Source: Brevibacterium sp. CS2
GTDB lineage: Bacteria; Actinomycetota; Actinomycetes; Actinomycetales; Brevibacteriaceae
DNA: 64,000 nucleotides
Direction: 5' to 3'
Assembly: GCF_005280295.1 (NCBI RefSeq)
Contig: NZ_CP040020.1
Span: 496,001-560,000, forward strand
The notes beneath the pieces were generated by a model, which was not told the DNA's origin, did not search any database, and saw nothing but the letters and a program-made list of their open reading frames with translations. Below, in pieces: positions 6,949 through 15,358 of the stretch (positions within the stretch are counted from its first letter, which is position 1; each line of letters opens with the position of its first letter). The position numbers were made by a program, and so were the translations under genes.

Positions 6949-8991
6949 TCACGCGATGCCGGCCTCGTCACCACCCGTTGACCGATCGGTCCGATCGCGC
7001 GGCTGATGCGCTGCGAGCCAGGCGGCGTGCTCGGTGTGGATCGGGTTGCGCATCGGACGGGTGATGATCGCGTCGGTGCAGCTGGCTCGCCATACTGTGC
7101 CGGCCATGCGGGCTCCGCCTTCAGATTCAGTGGTTTCGTGCTCGTTCACGACGCTGATGACGCCGCGCGTCTTGCAGTCGTGGTGATGTTTGCACAGCGG
7201 GTGGAGATTCCGCGGCTCCGTCCGGCCACCGGCCTGAGGGTCGGCGTGGTCGAAGGGGATCAGATGGTCGATCTCGCAGTACTGAGCAGGCACGTCGCAG
7301 CCCGGTGCCGCACACGTGTGCCATTGCGATTCGGCTGTTCGCCGCAGAGCGTCCGGGATCGGGTACTTCTGCGCCGCGATCGGCAGGACGGTGCCGTCGA
7401 CCGGATCGGTGAGAACCCGTTCGAGGTGCGGTGCGAGTGCCACGATGCTGCGGGCGATCTCCGCGGGAACGGGGCTCGTGCCGTGGAGCTCGCCGGGCAT
7501 GTCCGCACCGCCGGATCTTACATCGAGCAGCGACATCGCGGGTACGGTGACGGTGACCGCGGCCTGGCGGCGCAGCCAATCGTCGTGGGTGGGGCAAGTG
7601 AGCGTGACGGTGTGGATGTATGCTGTCTCCGACTCCCCCAGGTCGGGGACCTCGCTGAGGCCGCTGAGCTTCCGCATTCTCCGCGTTCTCGACCCGGTGT
7701 GTCGGTGAGTCGGTGGAGGCGTATCGGGTGGTGGATCGTGTGCGCTGCCGGTGCGGGTGTCGGACCCTGCCGGTGCGGCCGTGGTGTCTTCACCGCCTGG
7801 ATCCGGACTCTGCCGGACCACGGCTCCTGCGCCGGTGCCCGCAGGGCGCTCGGGACCGGGCTGGAAGCTGCTGTTCGGGGTCGCGGGGCCGTCGACCTCG
7901 GCGACGGTGACGTCGATCCGGCCGGTGGCGCGGGTGATGATGTCGAACATGAGCTCGTTGACCTTGCGCGGATCGACGATTGCCTGGCGGGAGCGATCGA
8001 GGCCGAACGCATCGGCGTGATTCAGGGTGATCGCCCGTGCCATCGCACGAGTGCGCTGATGGAGCGCGTCGAGCGCGGTCGTCGGACCGGTCAGCGTCAG
8101 GCGCGCGGTGCCGTCCCGCCAGCGCTCGATCTGCACCGTTCGATGCCGATTGCGGGCGTGCTCCAGGTTCTCGCGGCCGGCGATGAGCGCCGCCTGCCGA
8201 TCGACGAGCACTCCCAGTCGGTGCGGGGTCAGATCGTGCGGTTGGGCACACGCGAACTCGTCGATCCTCCTGACATCCGTGAGCGACAGGTCGCGGGTCT
8301 TCTTCATCACGGTCCGCAGCTTCGTCCATGACGCCTCCCCGGTGAGCACTGCGTGCCTCAGACGTGGCAGCCCGTAGTACGCGAGCAGACTGTCGGCGGC
8401 CGCACTCGTCGCACGCGCCGTCGTCATCGACAGCCGGTGCGCCAGAGTGATGTCGAATCCCGCCCTCAGCGACTCCCGCGCCGCATATCTGAACGGGACG
8501 GCCGGTGGCACTCGCTCCGCAGCGAGATCGTCCTCGAGCTCGAACAGGGCACGGATCTCGTCCGCGCTGTGCATCGTGGCCAGATAACCGGTAGCGGCCT
8601 GGGCGAGTGCGACGAGTTCTTCGAGCGCCACGACATCCCGCTGACGCGCAGCGGCTCGCACCCGCTCATGGAGCCGCTCGAACCGGATCTCCTCCTCCGC
8701 GAGCATCGCAGTGCCGCGATCGACCGGTTCGCCCCGGGGACGTCCGGAAGCACGGGTACTCCCGGCGACAGGGAGACTCAGGTCAGAGGGGGACGCACCG
8801 ACACCGCGTTCTGCATCCTCTGCCGAGAGCATGTTGTAGACGCCGAGGAGAGTCGAGGGCGCTGAGAAGCGCGCTGGGTCCGTGGAGACGGTGTATTCGG
8901 GGTCCGCTGGACCTGCACCTCCACCTGCGCCTGCCGCCGCACAGGCAGCGAAGATCTGCTCGTCCACCGTGGGTGCTCGCTTGGCCGACAT
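6949..8991 (-). CDS. DUF222 / HNH endonuclease-domain protein (13E12-repeat type)
   Basis: A 680-residue protein with an N-terminal DUF222 helical region (about residues 90-330), a central low-complexity linker rich in Thr/Pro/Gly, and a C-terminal HNH nuclease motif: CAAPGCDVPAQYCEIDHLIP, then NLHPLCKHHH about 25 residues on, with paired Cys and His for zinc. Such genes are abundant, often multi-copy, in Actinobacteria; their role is unknown and selfish-element or DNA-processing roles have been suggested. The ATG at 8991 follows GAGAGGA; codons upstream of it run through the promoter. It converges on the crt operon. Confidence 0.85.
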   Translation of the reverse strand: MSAKRAPTVDEQIFAACAAAGAGGGAGPADPEYTVSTDPARFSAPSTLLGVYNMLSAEDAERGVGASPSDLSLPVAGSTRASGRPRGEPVDRGTAMLAEEEIRFERLHERVRAAARQRDVVALEELVALAQAATGYLATMHSADEIRALFELEDDLAAERVPPAVPFRYAARESLRAGFDITLAHRLSMTTARATSAAADSLLAYYGLPRLRHAVLTGEASWTKLRTVMKKTRDLSLTDVRRIDEFACAQPHDLTPHRLGVLVDRQAALIAGRENLEHARNRHRTVQIERWRDGTARLTLTGPTTALDALHQRTRAMARAITLNHADAFGLDRSRQAIVDPRKVNELMFDIITRATGRIDVTVAEVDGPATPNSSFQPGPERPAGTGAGAVVRQSPDPGGEDTTAAPAGSDTRTGSAHDPPPDTPPPTHRHTGSRTRRMRKLSGLSEVPDLGESETAYIHTVTLTCPTHDDWLRRQAAVTVTVPAMSLLDVRSGGADMPGELHGTSPVPAEIARSIVALAPHLERVLTDPVDGTVLPIAAQKYPIPDALRRTAESQWHTCAAPGCDVPAQYCEIDHLIPFDHADPQAGGRTEPRNLHPLCKHHHDCKTRGVISVVNEHETTESEGGARMAGTVWRASCTDAIITRPMRNPIHTEHAAWLAAHQPRDRTDRSTGGDEAGIA

Positions 8992-9313
8992 TGCTCGGTT
9001 CCTCTCGCCGTGTTCTAATACTAATCGATCGAAGCAACGATTGGAACAGCTTGCGCTGAGAATGTTCGAATACTTTTTCACTCACTCACACTCCGCTCGT
9101 CGGCCGTTCGATTCCGAGCTCAGCAAGTCAAATCCAAACCGACTAAACACCTCCAAACCCACCCCGGGCGGCCCCGGCCCCCGCCCGGAGAGAAACCACC
9201 CTGCTAAGCAACCACCCCTTCCACCTACCGCTCGACGCCTGGCCACGGTATTCTCAAGAATCTAAACAAATCCAAACCACCGCGACCGGACTGCGATCGG
9301 AGGACCACGGACG
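8992..9313. other. Divergent intergenic region with repeated 12-mer
   Basis: This 322-bp gap between the DUF222 gene and the AAA ATPase is clearly richer in A/T than its surroundings. It holds the DUF222 promoter, two copies of CAAATCCAAACC (9129-9140 and 9267-9278), a similar AACACCTCCAAACCC between them, and a small palindrome ATTCTcaAGAAT (9250-9261). No coding potential is seen. Confidence 0.6.
9018..9046 (-). promoter_or_regulatory. Promoter of the DUF222 gene
   Basis: On the minus strand TTCCAA (9046-9041) is followed after exactly 17 bp by TAGTAT (9023-9018), a sound sigma-70-type arrangement. The predicted start of transcription is about 20 nt before the ATG at 8991, leaving room for the GAGAGGA ribosome-binding site. 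Confidence 0.6.
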
Positions 9314-10456
9314 ATGAGCGTCACCATCCCCCGCCGCCCGTACCCGGTGCCTCCCCCTCGCCCTTCACCCCCGACCTTCGGCGTCATCCCACCGGCCCTC
9401 GTGGGCCGGCAGGGCGAGGTCAACGACTTCGCCTACGCGCTCGACAGCGGCCCCGGCGCCACCGGCCGGGCCACGCTCATCACCGGCCAGCGCGGCGTCG
9501 GCAAGAGCGTCCTCCTCCACGTCTTCCACGAGGTCGCGGCGAGCCGCCAATGGATGACCGTCCATGCGCAGGCCTCGCCCGGGTTCTCCACGAGCCTGAC
9601 CGAGGCGCGGCTGCCCGAGCTCCTCGCCCGCCTCGATGCCGCGGACACCGTCGAATCCTCCGTCGTCGGGTTCACCCTGCCGTTCGGCGCCGGCGGGCTC
9701 ACCACCCGCACGGAGTCCACCAACCCCCTGACTCCGGACTTCCGCCACCACCTCATGCGAGCGCTCGAGATCCTCGCCGCCCACGGCACCGGCCTCGTCC
9801 TCACCCTCGACGAGGTGCACCGCTCGCAGCTCGACGAGCTTCGCCGCGTCACCGATGCGATCGCCTACGCCTTCAGCCAGGAGGCACCGGTGGCGTTCGT
9901 CGCCGCCGGACTGCCGCAGACGATCACGAGCCTCGTCGACGACGAGGTCTCCACCTACCTCCGGCGGGCCGAGCGGGTGACGCTCGGCAACCTCAGCCCG
10001 GAGAACACCCGGATCGCGCTCGAGGCGCCGATCACGCAGGCCGGCAAGACGATCACGCGCGAAGCCCTCGAGCTGGCGATCGGGGCGAGCGGGCACTATC
10101 CGTTCCTCATCCAGCTCATCGGCGACCACGCGTGGAGAGCCGCAGGCGACGAGGACGTCATCTCCGTCGAGCACGTCGAGGAGTCGGTGGCCCGGGCGCG
10201 CACGGCCATGCACCGGCAGATCCACGAGCCGACCGTCGAAGGACTCACCGACCAGGAGCGCAGCTACGTCCTCGCGATGGCCGCCGACGACGACCGCTCC
10301 CGGACCGCCGAGGTCGCCCGCCGGATGGGCGTGACGGCGAAGTACGGCAGCGTCTACCGGGCCCGCCTCATCACCCGCGGCGTCATCGAGCCCGCCGGCC
10401 GCGGATGGGTCCGCTTCACCATGCCCTACACCCGCGAATACCTGCTCACCCGCTGA
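9314..10456 (+). CDS. AAA ATPase with ORC/Cdc6-like layout and winged-helix tail
   Basis: A 380-residue P-loop ATPase: a proline-rich leader (1-25), Walker A GQRGVGKS at 58-65, Walker B LTLDE at 163-167, then an AAGLP segment near 197 resembling sensor 1, and a C-terminal winged-helix region (about 310-375, ending RGVIEPAGRGWVRFTMPY). Architecture matches standalone AAA_16/ORC-like ATPases that often accompany transcriptional or defence functions. No effector gene is fused or adjacent; the next gene (DinB-like) starts 171 bp later. CGGAGGA lies 9 nt before the ATG. Its role is unknown. Confidence 0.8.
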   Translation: MSVTIPRRPYPVPPPRPSPPTFGVIPPALVGRQGEVNDFAYALDSGPGATGRATLITGQRGVGKSVLLHVFHEVAASRQWMTVHAQASPGFSTSLTEARLPELLARLDAADTVESSVVGFTLPFGAGGLTTRTESTNPLTPDFRHHLMRALEILAAHGTGLVLTLDEVHRSQLDELRRVTDAIAYAFSQEAPVAFVAAGLPQTITSLVDDEVSTYLRRAERVTLGNLSPENTRIALEAPITQAGKTITREALELAIGASGHYPFLIQLIGDHAWRAAGDEDVISVEHVEESVARARTAMHRQIHEPTVEGLTDQERSYVLAMAADDDRSRTAEVARRMGVTAKYGSVYRARLITRGVIEPAGRGWVRFTMPYTREYLLTR

Positions 10457-10627
10457 CCGGGTACACGGAATCGTCGATCGCGATCGGCTGCCGAACCGAG
10501 ATGTCCGCCGGTCCTGCAGCAGCCCTCGATTCCTCAACAGGTATCGTCGGCCGCAGCAGGATTCGTCGGCAATCGGGCCGGCGAGGCGTCATCGGGCCGG
10601 ACCGGCCCCGCGCAGGAAGGACCCGCC

Positions 10628-11230
10628 GTGGCCGACCCCACACCGCAGACCCCGGATCCTCTGCAGACCCCGGATTCCCCGCAGACCCCCGAACCCCCGC
10701 ACGCCCCTGTCGCCCCGCAGCACACCCGTGGCGATCTGCCGCCGCACGTGCGGACGCTCGTCGGCTTCACCCTGGTCAAGCTCGACGAGATCATCGATGC
10801 GGTAGGTGCCCTCGACGACGCCACCGCCAACGCTGTTCCGCCCGCGCCCGGCGCGAACTCCCCCTTCGTCCTGCTCACCCACTGCCTGGGGATGATGCGG
10901 CGCTGGTCGTCGACGGTCAACCTCGGCATCCGGGTCCCCCGCGACCGGGAGGCGGAGTTCAGCGCCATCGGCCGGGTCGCCGATCTCCTCGTATCCGCCG
11001 CCGAGGTGCGGGCCGCCTTCCTCGCCGACCTCACCGCCACCGACTGGAACAGCCCACCGGTCGCCCCGGCGACCGGGTACGGACCGTGGTCGCAGTCGAC
11101 GTTCGGAGTCCTGCTCCATGTGTTCGAGGAACTGTGCCAGCACCTCGGGCACCTCGAGATCACCCTCGACCTCCTCCGGGCAGCCGAGCTCCGGGCGGGC
11201 GGCGACCGGGCAGGGAACGACCCCGCCTGA
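10628..11230 (+). CDS. DinB-superfamily protein (DUF664-like)
   Basis: A 200-residue protein whose body (about 40-190) follows the DinB/mycothiol-dependent-enzyme four-helix fold: a conserved His in LTHCLGMMRRW, and HVFEELCQHLGHLEI, supplying the usual His residues that bind a divalent metal. Relatives are thiol (mycothiol or bacillithiol) transferases or are uncharacterised. The first 30 residues are imperfect repeats of PQTPDPLQTPD. A GTG start at 10628 is chosen because AGGAAGG lies 7 nt upstream. It ends 57 bp before the asparaginase start, so the two may be co-transcribed. Confidence 0.75.
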   Translation: MADPTPQTPDPLQTPDSPQTPEPPHAPVAPQHTRGDLPPHVRTLVGFTLVKLDEIIDAVGALDDATANAVPPAPGANSPFVLLTHCLGMMRRWSSTVNLGIRVPRDREAEFSAIGRVADLLVSAAEVRAAFLADLTATDWNSPPVAPATGYGPWSQSTFGVLLHVFEELCQHLGHLEITLDLLRAAELRAGGDRAGNDPA

Positions 11231-11287
11231 ATGCTCGGCACCCCCGCCCGCTTCCTCCACCCCGACCCGACTCCCGCGAGGACTCCC

Positions 11288-12463
11288 ATGCGCACTCTCC
11301 ACGTCATCGCCCTGGGCGGCACCATCGCCTCGAGCACATCGCCGGCTCCGACCGACAGCACCGACAGCACGGGCCGTACCGGCCCTACCAGCAGCACCGA
11401 TCGCACCGACAGCACCGGCCCTACCAGTAGCACCGGCCCTGCCAGCAACACCGACCGCACCGACCGCACCGGACCCACTGCCCCGGCCCGCGGGGTCGCA
11501 CCGACGGTGACGGCCGAGGAGATCACGGCCGCCGCCCGCCTCGACACCTTGCCCGGCGGCGCCCCGCAGGTCAGCGCGGAGCAGCTCGCGCAGGTGGGGT
11601 CGGGGAGCATCGACTTCGGCATCCTGTTCAGCACTGTGCTCGCCGCGCGACGTGCGGCCGCGCGCGGCGTCGACGGCATCGTGCTCACGCAGGGCACGGA
11701 TACGCTCGAGGACTCCGCGTTCGCGCTCTCGCTCCTCAACGACTCCGGCATCCCAATCGTCCTCACCGGCGCCATGCGCAATCCCACGCTCCCCGGGGCG
11801 GACGGCCCGGCCAATGTCCGCGCGGCCGCGCTCACCGCGCTCGTCCCGGAGGCCGCCGGGCTGCGCGCCGCGCTCGTATTCGCCGACGAGGTGCACGACC
11901 CGCTGTTCGTCCGCAAGGCGCATACGAGCCATGTCTCGCCGTTCACCTCGGGCCCGGTCGTGGGAGCGCTCGGCTGGGTCGCCGAGGACCGCGTCCGGCT
12001 GCCGCACCTTCCTGCCCCGCGCACCCTGCCGGTCGGACTCGCGGTGCCCCGCGGTTCCGGGGCCGACGCCGCCCCAGATACCGCGCACGCCCCGAACCTC
12101 GACTTCCCTCGCGTGGCGCACATCGACGTCGGTTTCGACGACGGGCTCGAGTTCCTCGCGACGCTTCCCGAGGCCGGGTACTGGGGCGCAGTCCTCGCCG
12201 GAGTGGGCGGCGGTCACGTGGCCGCTCGCGCGGTGGAGGCCGTCGAGGCGCTGGCTGTGCGGATGCCGGTGGTCCTCGCCTCACGCACCGGGGCAGGGGC
12301 GACGCTCGAGGACACCTACGGCTACCCGGGTGCGGAGATCGACCTGCTGAGCCGCGGTCTGCTGCCGGCCGGCCTGCTCGATGCGCGGAAGGCGAGGATC
12401 GCACTCACCCTCGCGCTCGCCTGCGGGGTCGACCCCGCCGAGGTGCTCGCCGCGTTCCGCTGA
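11288..12463 (+). CDS. L-asparaginase (type I/II fold) with a Thr/Ser-rich insertion in the active-site loop
   Basis: Hydrolyses L-asparagine to aspartate and ammonia. The 391-residue protein has the first nucleophile motif LGGTIAS (residues 9-15, Thr12) and the second catalytic signature LTQGTDTLEDSAF with the conserved Thr-Asp pair. Between them, residues 22-65 are a repetitive Thr/Ser/Asp/Gly/Pro stretch (STDST, TGPTSST, TDRTDRT) where family members have a short mobile loop closing over the active site. The ATG at 11288 follows GCGAGGA; an in-frame ATG at 11231 lacks a ribosome-binding site. The long downstream gap suggests it ends its transcript. Confidence 0.85.
   Translation: MRTLHVIALGGTIASSTSPAPTDSTDSTGRTGPTSSTDRTDSTGPTSSTGPASNTDRTDRTGPTAPARGVAPTVTAEEITAAARLDTLPGGAPQVSAEQLAQVGSGSIDFGILFSTVLAARRAAARGVDGIVLTQGTDTLEDSAFALSLLNDSGIPIVLTGAMRNPTLPGADGPANVRAAALTALVPEAAGLRAALVFADEVHDPLFVRKAHTSHVSPFTSGPVVGALGWVAEDRVRLPHLPAPRTLPVGLAVPRGSGADAAPDTAHAPNLDFPRVAHIDVGFDDGLEFLATLPEAGYWGAVLAGVGGGHVAARAVEAVEALAVRMPVVLASRTGAGATLEDTYGYPGAEIDLLSRGLLPAGLLDARKARIALTLALACGVDPAEVLAAFR
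11350..11472 (+). repeat. Degenerate Thr/Ser-coding repeat within asparaginase gene
   Basis: Imperfect short repeats built on ACCGACAGCACC and ACCGGCCCTACCAG, all in frame, encoding the Thr/Ser/Gly insertion. The pattern looks like replication-slippage expansion. Confidence 0.75.
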
Positions 12464-12812
12464 TCGGTCGGACAGCAGATGGGGTCGTGGGGGCGTTCGG
12501 ACCGGACCAGCAGGTCTCTCCGAATCCGGCGGGTCGCCACTGGCCTCGTCCTCCCTCGCCGCTGGCGGCCCTCACCACACTCCACCGCGCCGCACCTCAC
12601 CACACGGCACCTTGCCTCCCGTAGTCTCACCCAGGCCGTCCGATGTCCAGAGGGAACAGATCGGCAGGCCGTACTGTTGCCGTAGTAGACACCCGTCGCC
12701 GGACGCGCTCACCGACGGGCGTGTTGCACCCACCGGGGCGTTCCACCGTCGCAGCGCGATCTGTGCCGTCCGCGAACCGATCATCCGCCCCGCCCGCCAG
12801 AAAGGGTCCGTC
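12464..12812. other. 349-bp gap without recognisable gene
   Basis: No reading frame here has a good start and ribosome-binding site. It must hold the promoter of the small membrane protein at 12813. No strong hairpin or operator was seen. Confidence 0.5.
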
Positions 12813-12968
12813 ATGACCAAGGACAATCCGAACCGCTCGCCCTACGAGGGTGCGGGCCTCCTCATCGCGCTGGCGAGCACACTCGTGGGTGCAGCGGTGA
12901 CCGCGCTCGTCGTCAAGGGCCGCCGCGACAAGGGCACCCCGCACATCGACGCCGACGACGAGGACTGA
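12813..12968 (+). CDS. Small single-pass membrane protein, 51 residues
   Basis: MTKDNPNRSPYEG, then one hydrophobic segment (about 14-34: AGLLIALASTLVGAAVTALVV), a basic stop-transfer KGRRDK and an acidic tail DADDED. The charge distribution predicts an N-out or N-in single-span protein with its acidic tail in the cytoplasm. AAAGGG lies 6 nt before the ATG. No known family is recognised. It is followed by a strong terminator hairpin, which supports a real, separately transcribed gene. Confidence 0.6.
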   Translation: MTKDNPNRSPYEGAGLLIALASTLVGAAVTALVVKGRRDKGTPHIDADDED

Positions 12969-12994
12969 CGCCCAGCTCTCCCGAGCCCGACACC

Positions 12995-13033
12995 ACGACG
13001 GCGGCCCCCGGATCTCCGTGGGGCCGCCGTCGT
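12995..13033. terminator. Hairpin terminator after small membrane protein gene
   Basis: ACGACGGCGGCCCC (12995-13008) and its perfect reverse complement (13020-13033) form a 14-bp stem with an 11-nt loop. It lies 27 bp after a stop codon and about 130 bp before the end of the oppositely oriented reductase gene, so it may act on both strands. Confidence 0.75.
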
Positions 13034-13163
13034 CGGGTGTGCGGTTCGACCGCCGGGCGCGCGCTGCGCGTTCTTCACACGCAGGCTCGGCTAGGTGCCT
13101 GGCCTCGGGCCCAGTTCGACTCAGCTCAGCACCTGGGCTCGGCTCAGCACCCGATCCGGATGC

Positions 13164-14183
13164 TCACTCGCCGACCTGGATGATCGTCTTGCCAAAGTTC
13201 TTCCCCTCAAGCATGCCGACGAAAGTCTGCGGCGCGTTGTCGAGGCCCTCGGTGATGTCCTCGCGGTACTTCACCTTCCCCTCGCGCACCCACTGGCCCA
13301 TGTCACGCAGGAAGTCGGAGAACATCGACTCGACGAACTCGGTCTGGATGAAGCCGCGCAGCAGCAGGCTCTTGGTGAGGATGTTGCGCATGAGTGCGGC
13401 GGACCGGTCCGGCCCGGAAGGCGCCTCGGTCGCGTTGTAGCCGGCGGCCAGCCCGCACACCGGGACGCGGGCGAAGGTGTTGAGCCGCGGCAGCACCGCG
13501 TCCCACACCGGTCCGCTGACGTTCTCGAAGTACACGTCGATGCCCTGCGGCACGGCCTGCTTGAGAGCCCCGCGCAAGTCATCGCCGCGGTGGTCGAGCG
13601 CGACGTCGAAGCCGAGCTCCTCGAGGAAGGCGACCTTCTCCGGCCCACCCGCGATGCCCACGGCGGTGCACCCCTTGATCTTCGCGATCTGCCCCACGGC
13701 AGAGCCCACGGGGCCGGTGGCCGCGGCGACCGCGACGGTCTCGCCGGCCTGCGGGCGGCCGATCTCGAGGAGGCCGGAGTAGGCGGTGAAGCCCGGCATC
13801 CCGAGCACACCGAGCGCGGTGGTGACCGGTGCGGCCTCGGGGTCGAGGAGGCGCAGCTGGGCGGCTGGCTCGACGGAGTACGACTGCCAGCCGCCGTAGG
13901 ACAGCACGGTCTGGCCGGCGGAGAACTTCGGGGAGTTCGACTCGACGACCTCGGACACGGTGGCGCCGACGATGACGTCGCCGATCTCGACCGGCTTCGC
14001 GTACGACTTGGCGTCGGACAGGCGTCCGCGCATGTACGGATCGAGGGAGAGGTAGCGGGTGCGGAGGAGCACCTCACCCTCACCGGGGGATCCGATCGGG
14101 GCGTCGTCGTGGGTGAAGTCCTCCGGCTGCGGGACGCCCACGGGGCGGGAGGCGAGGCGGATTCGGCGGTTCGTCTCGGACAT
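13164..14183 (-). CDS. NADP-dependent oxidoreductase, MDR family (CurA/alkenal reductase type)
   Basis: A 339-residue zinc-free medium-chain dehydrogenase. Features are LSLDPYMRGRL near residue 46, typical of prostaglandin/leukotriene reductases and CurA; GxTAYSGLLEIG; the NADP-binding AAATGPVGSAVGQIAKIKG around 150-168; and DVYFENVSGPVWDAVLPRL. Such enzymes reduce the C=C bond of enones and alkenals with NADPH, a detoxifying role. The ATG at 14183 follows AAGGAG. Two GAACAGAAC direct repeats about 80 bp upstream suggest regulation. Confidence 0.85.
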   Translation of the reverse strand: MSETNRRIRLASRPVGVPQPEDFTHDDAPIGSPGEGEVLLRTRYLSLDPYMRGRLSDAKSYAKPVEIGDVIVGATVSEVVESNSPKFSAGQTVLSYGGWQSYSVEPAAQLRLLDPEAAPVTTALGVLGMPGFTAYSGLLEIGRPQAGETVAVAAATGPVGSAVGQIAKIKGCTAVGIAGGPEKVAFLEELGFDVALDHRGDDLRGALKQAVPQGIDVYFENVSGPVWDAVLPRLNTFARVPVCGLAAGYNATEAPSGPDRSAALMRNILTKSLLLRGFIQTEFVESMFSDFLRDMGQWVREGKVKYREDITEGLDNAPQTFVGMLEGKNFGKTIIQVGE

Positions 14184-14255
14184 GCAAACTCCTTCGGCTG
14201 CTGTTCGGCGGCTGATCGGCAGGTCTGCCGGTCAGCGCTGGTGGTGTTCGGTGCG

Positions 14256-14278
14256 GTTCTGTTCACAACGTTCTGTTC
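14256..14278 (-). promoter_or_regulatory. Paired 9-bp direct repeats upstream of the CurA-type reductase
   Basis: GAACAGAAC occurs twice in the same orientation (minus strand) with starts 14 bp apart, 70-95 bp before the reductase start. A 14-bp spacing is more than one helical turn. The rest of the 303-bp gap (14184-14486) shows a possible TAGACT box near 14321-14326 on the minus strand and nothing else. Confidence 0.4.
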
Positions 14279-14486
14279 GGTACGGCGCCCGCGGCCATGG
14301 AGTCCGCAGGAGAGGCCTGCGCACCAGTCTATGCTGACCGGTTCCGGCTCGGCCATGGGTCGACGACCAGAATGCCCGGTGAGCGCCACTCATCGCTCGC
14401 GTGCATCCGGCGCACCCCTCCCCGCGCCAGAGGCGCCCACCGGCACTCAGCCGGCGCGCCCGCCGCCGAGGCGCCCATCCCACCGC

Positions 14487-15293
14487 TCAGACGTCCATCG
14501 CCGTGGCACCGAACGCGGACTCGCCCGCCGCCGAGGCGCCCGCCGGCACCCAGCCGGCGACCGCCTCGGGTCCGGGGACGGGCCAGGCGGGGTCCGGATC
14601 CCAGCGGGTCCACTCCTCGGAGAAGGCCCAGTGACCGGCGGCGAACTCCGCGAGCGCGAGCTGCGCGTGGTCCTCGATGACCTGCGCGATCTCCGGCGTC
14701 CACATGCCGTAGCGGACGGCGCTCGCGAGCTCGTCGTCATCCTTGCGGCGCACCGTGCCGTCCGGGTCGATGACGAGGTCGAGGATGTGGTCGCTGGTGA
14801 AGAGGTCCGCGATGCCGAGGCGCCGGTGGCGGTGCTCGAGGTTGACGTACCAGCCGCGGAAGCGGCCCTCGGCGGTGCGGAACACCCAGACGGAGAACGG
14901 CATGCCCGCCGGGACGATCCGCAGCACCCCGCGCCCGTGCCAGCGCCGGAGGATCGGCACGCGGCCCGGCGCGCGGTCGACGGGCACGAAGCGCACCGCG
15001 TGATCGACCTCGTGCGGGTTGAGATCCTCGAAGCCGCGCACCCGCAGGTCGGCCGTCGCGGTGCCGCCGGCGAGCCACAGCACCATGCCGCGCGGGTCAT
15101 CGCGGACCACGCGCATCGGCTGCACCACCTCGCCGCCGACCGCATCGAAGTCGAGGCGCCGGAAGCGCCAGCGGACGAGGTCGCCCGGTGCGGCGAACGG
15201 ACCCTCACCCACCGGCCGGGTGCCGGCAGGCAGGGTGATGGGGAACGGATCGCGGACGGCGCTGTGCTCCCTCGGGGACTCGTGCTCGTGCAT
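14487..15293 (-). CDS. DUF402-domain protein
   Basis: A 268-residue protein. The central part (about 60-200) matches the DUF402 beta-barrel seen in FomD-like nucleotide hydrolases: RVPILRRWHG, GWYVNLE, then DLVIDPDG with the conserved acidic residues that bind divalent metal, and DDDELASAVRYG. Homologues hydrolyse nucleoside di- or triphosphates or CMP-conjugates; the substrate here is unknown. The ATG at 15293 is preferred because GACAAT lies 6 nt upstream; a GTG at 15320 is possible. The extreme C-terminus is Ala/Gly-rich. It diverges from the amidohydrolase. Confidence 0.75.
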   Translation of the reverse strand: MHEHESPREHSAVRDPFPITLPAGTRPVGEGPFAAPGDLVRWRFRRLDFDAVGGEVVQPMRVVRDDPRGMVLWLAGGTATADLRVRGFEDLNPHEVDHAVRFVPVDRAPGRVPILRRWHGRGVLRIVPAGMPFSVWVFRTAEGRFRGWYVNLEHRHRRLGIADLFTSDHILDLVIDPDGTVRRKDDDELASAVRYGMWTPEIAQVIEDHAQLALAEFAAGHWAFSEEWTRWDPDPAWPVPGPEAVAGWVPAGASAAGESAFGATAMDV

Positions 15294-15358
15294 GCAGCCA
15301 TTGTCGCGCACCGTGCTCACTCGGCCTCACCCCTCGCCGCACGCCTACAGTGGTGCCC
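15294..15358. promoter_or_regulatory. Compact divergent leaderless promoters
   Basis: On the minus strand GACAAT (15305-15300) precedes the DUF402 ATG by 6 nt. On the plus strand TACAGT (15346-15351) precedes the amidohydrolase ATG by 7 nt. Neither start has a ribosome-binding site, so both transcripts are probably leaderless and their -35 regions overlap within 65 bp. Confidence 0.5.

Noticed and set aside
1..7000. Aromatic carotenoid pathway of Brevibacterium type (crtU, crtYcYd)
   Set aside because: No CrtU desaturase/methyltransferase is present and the last gene is a UbiA elongase, indicating C50 carotenoids.
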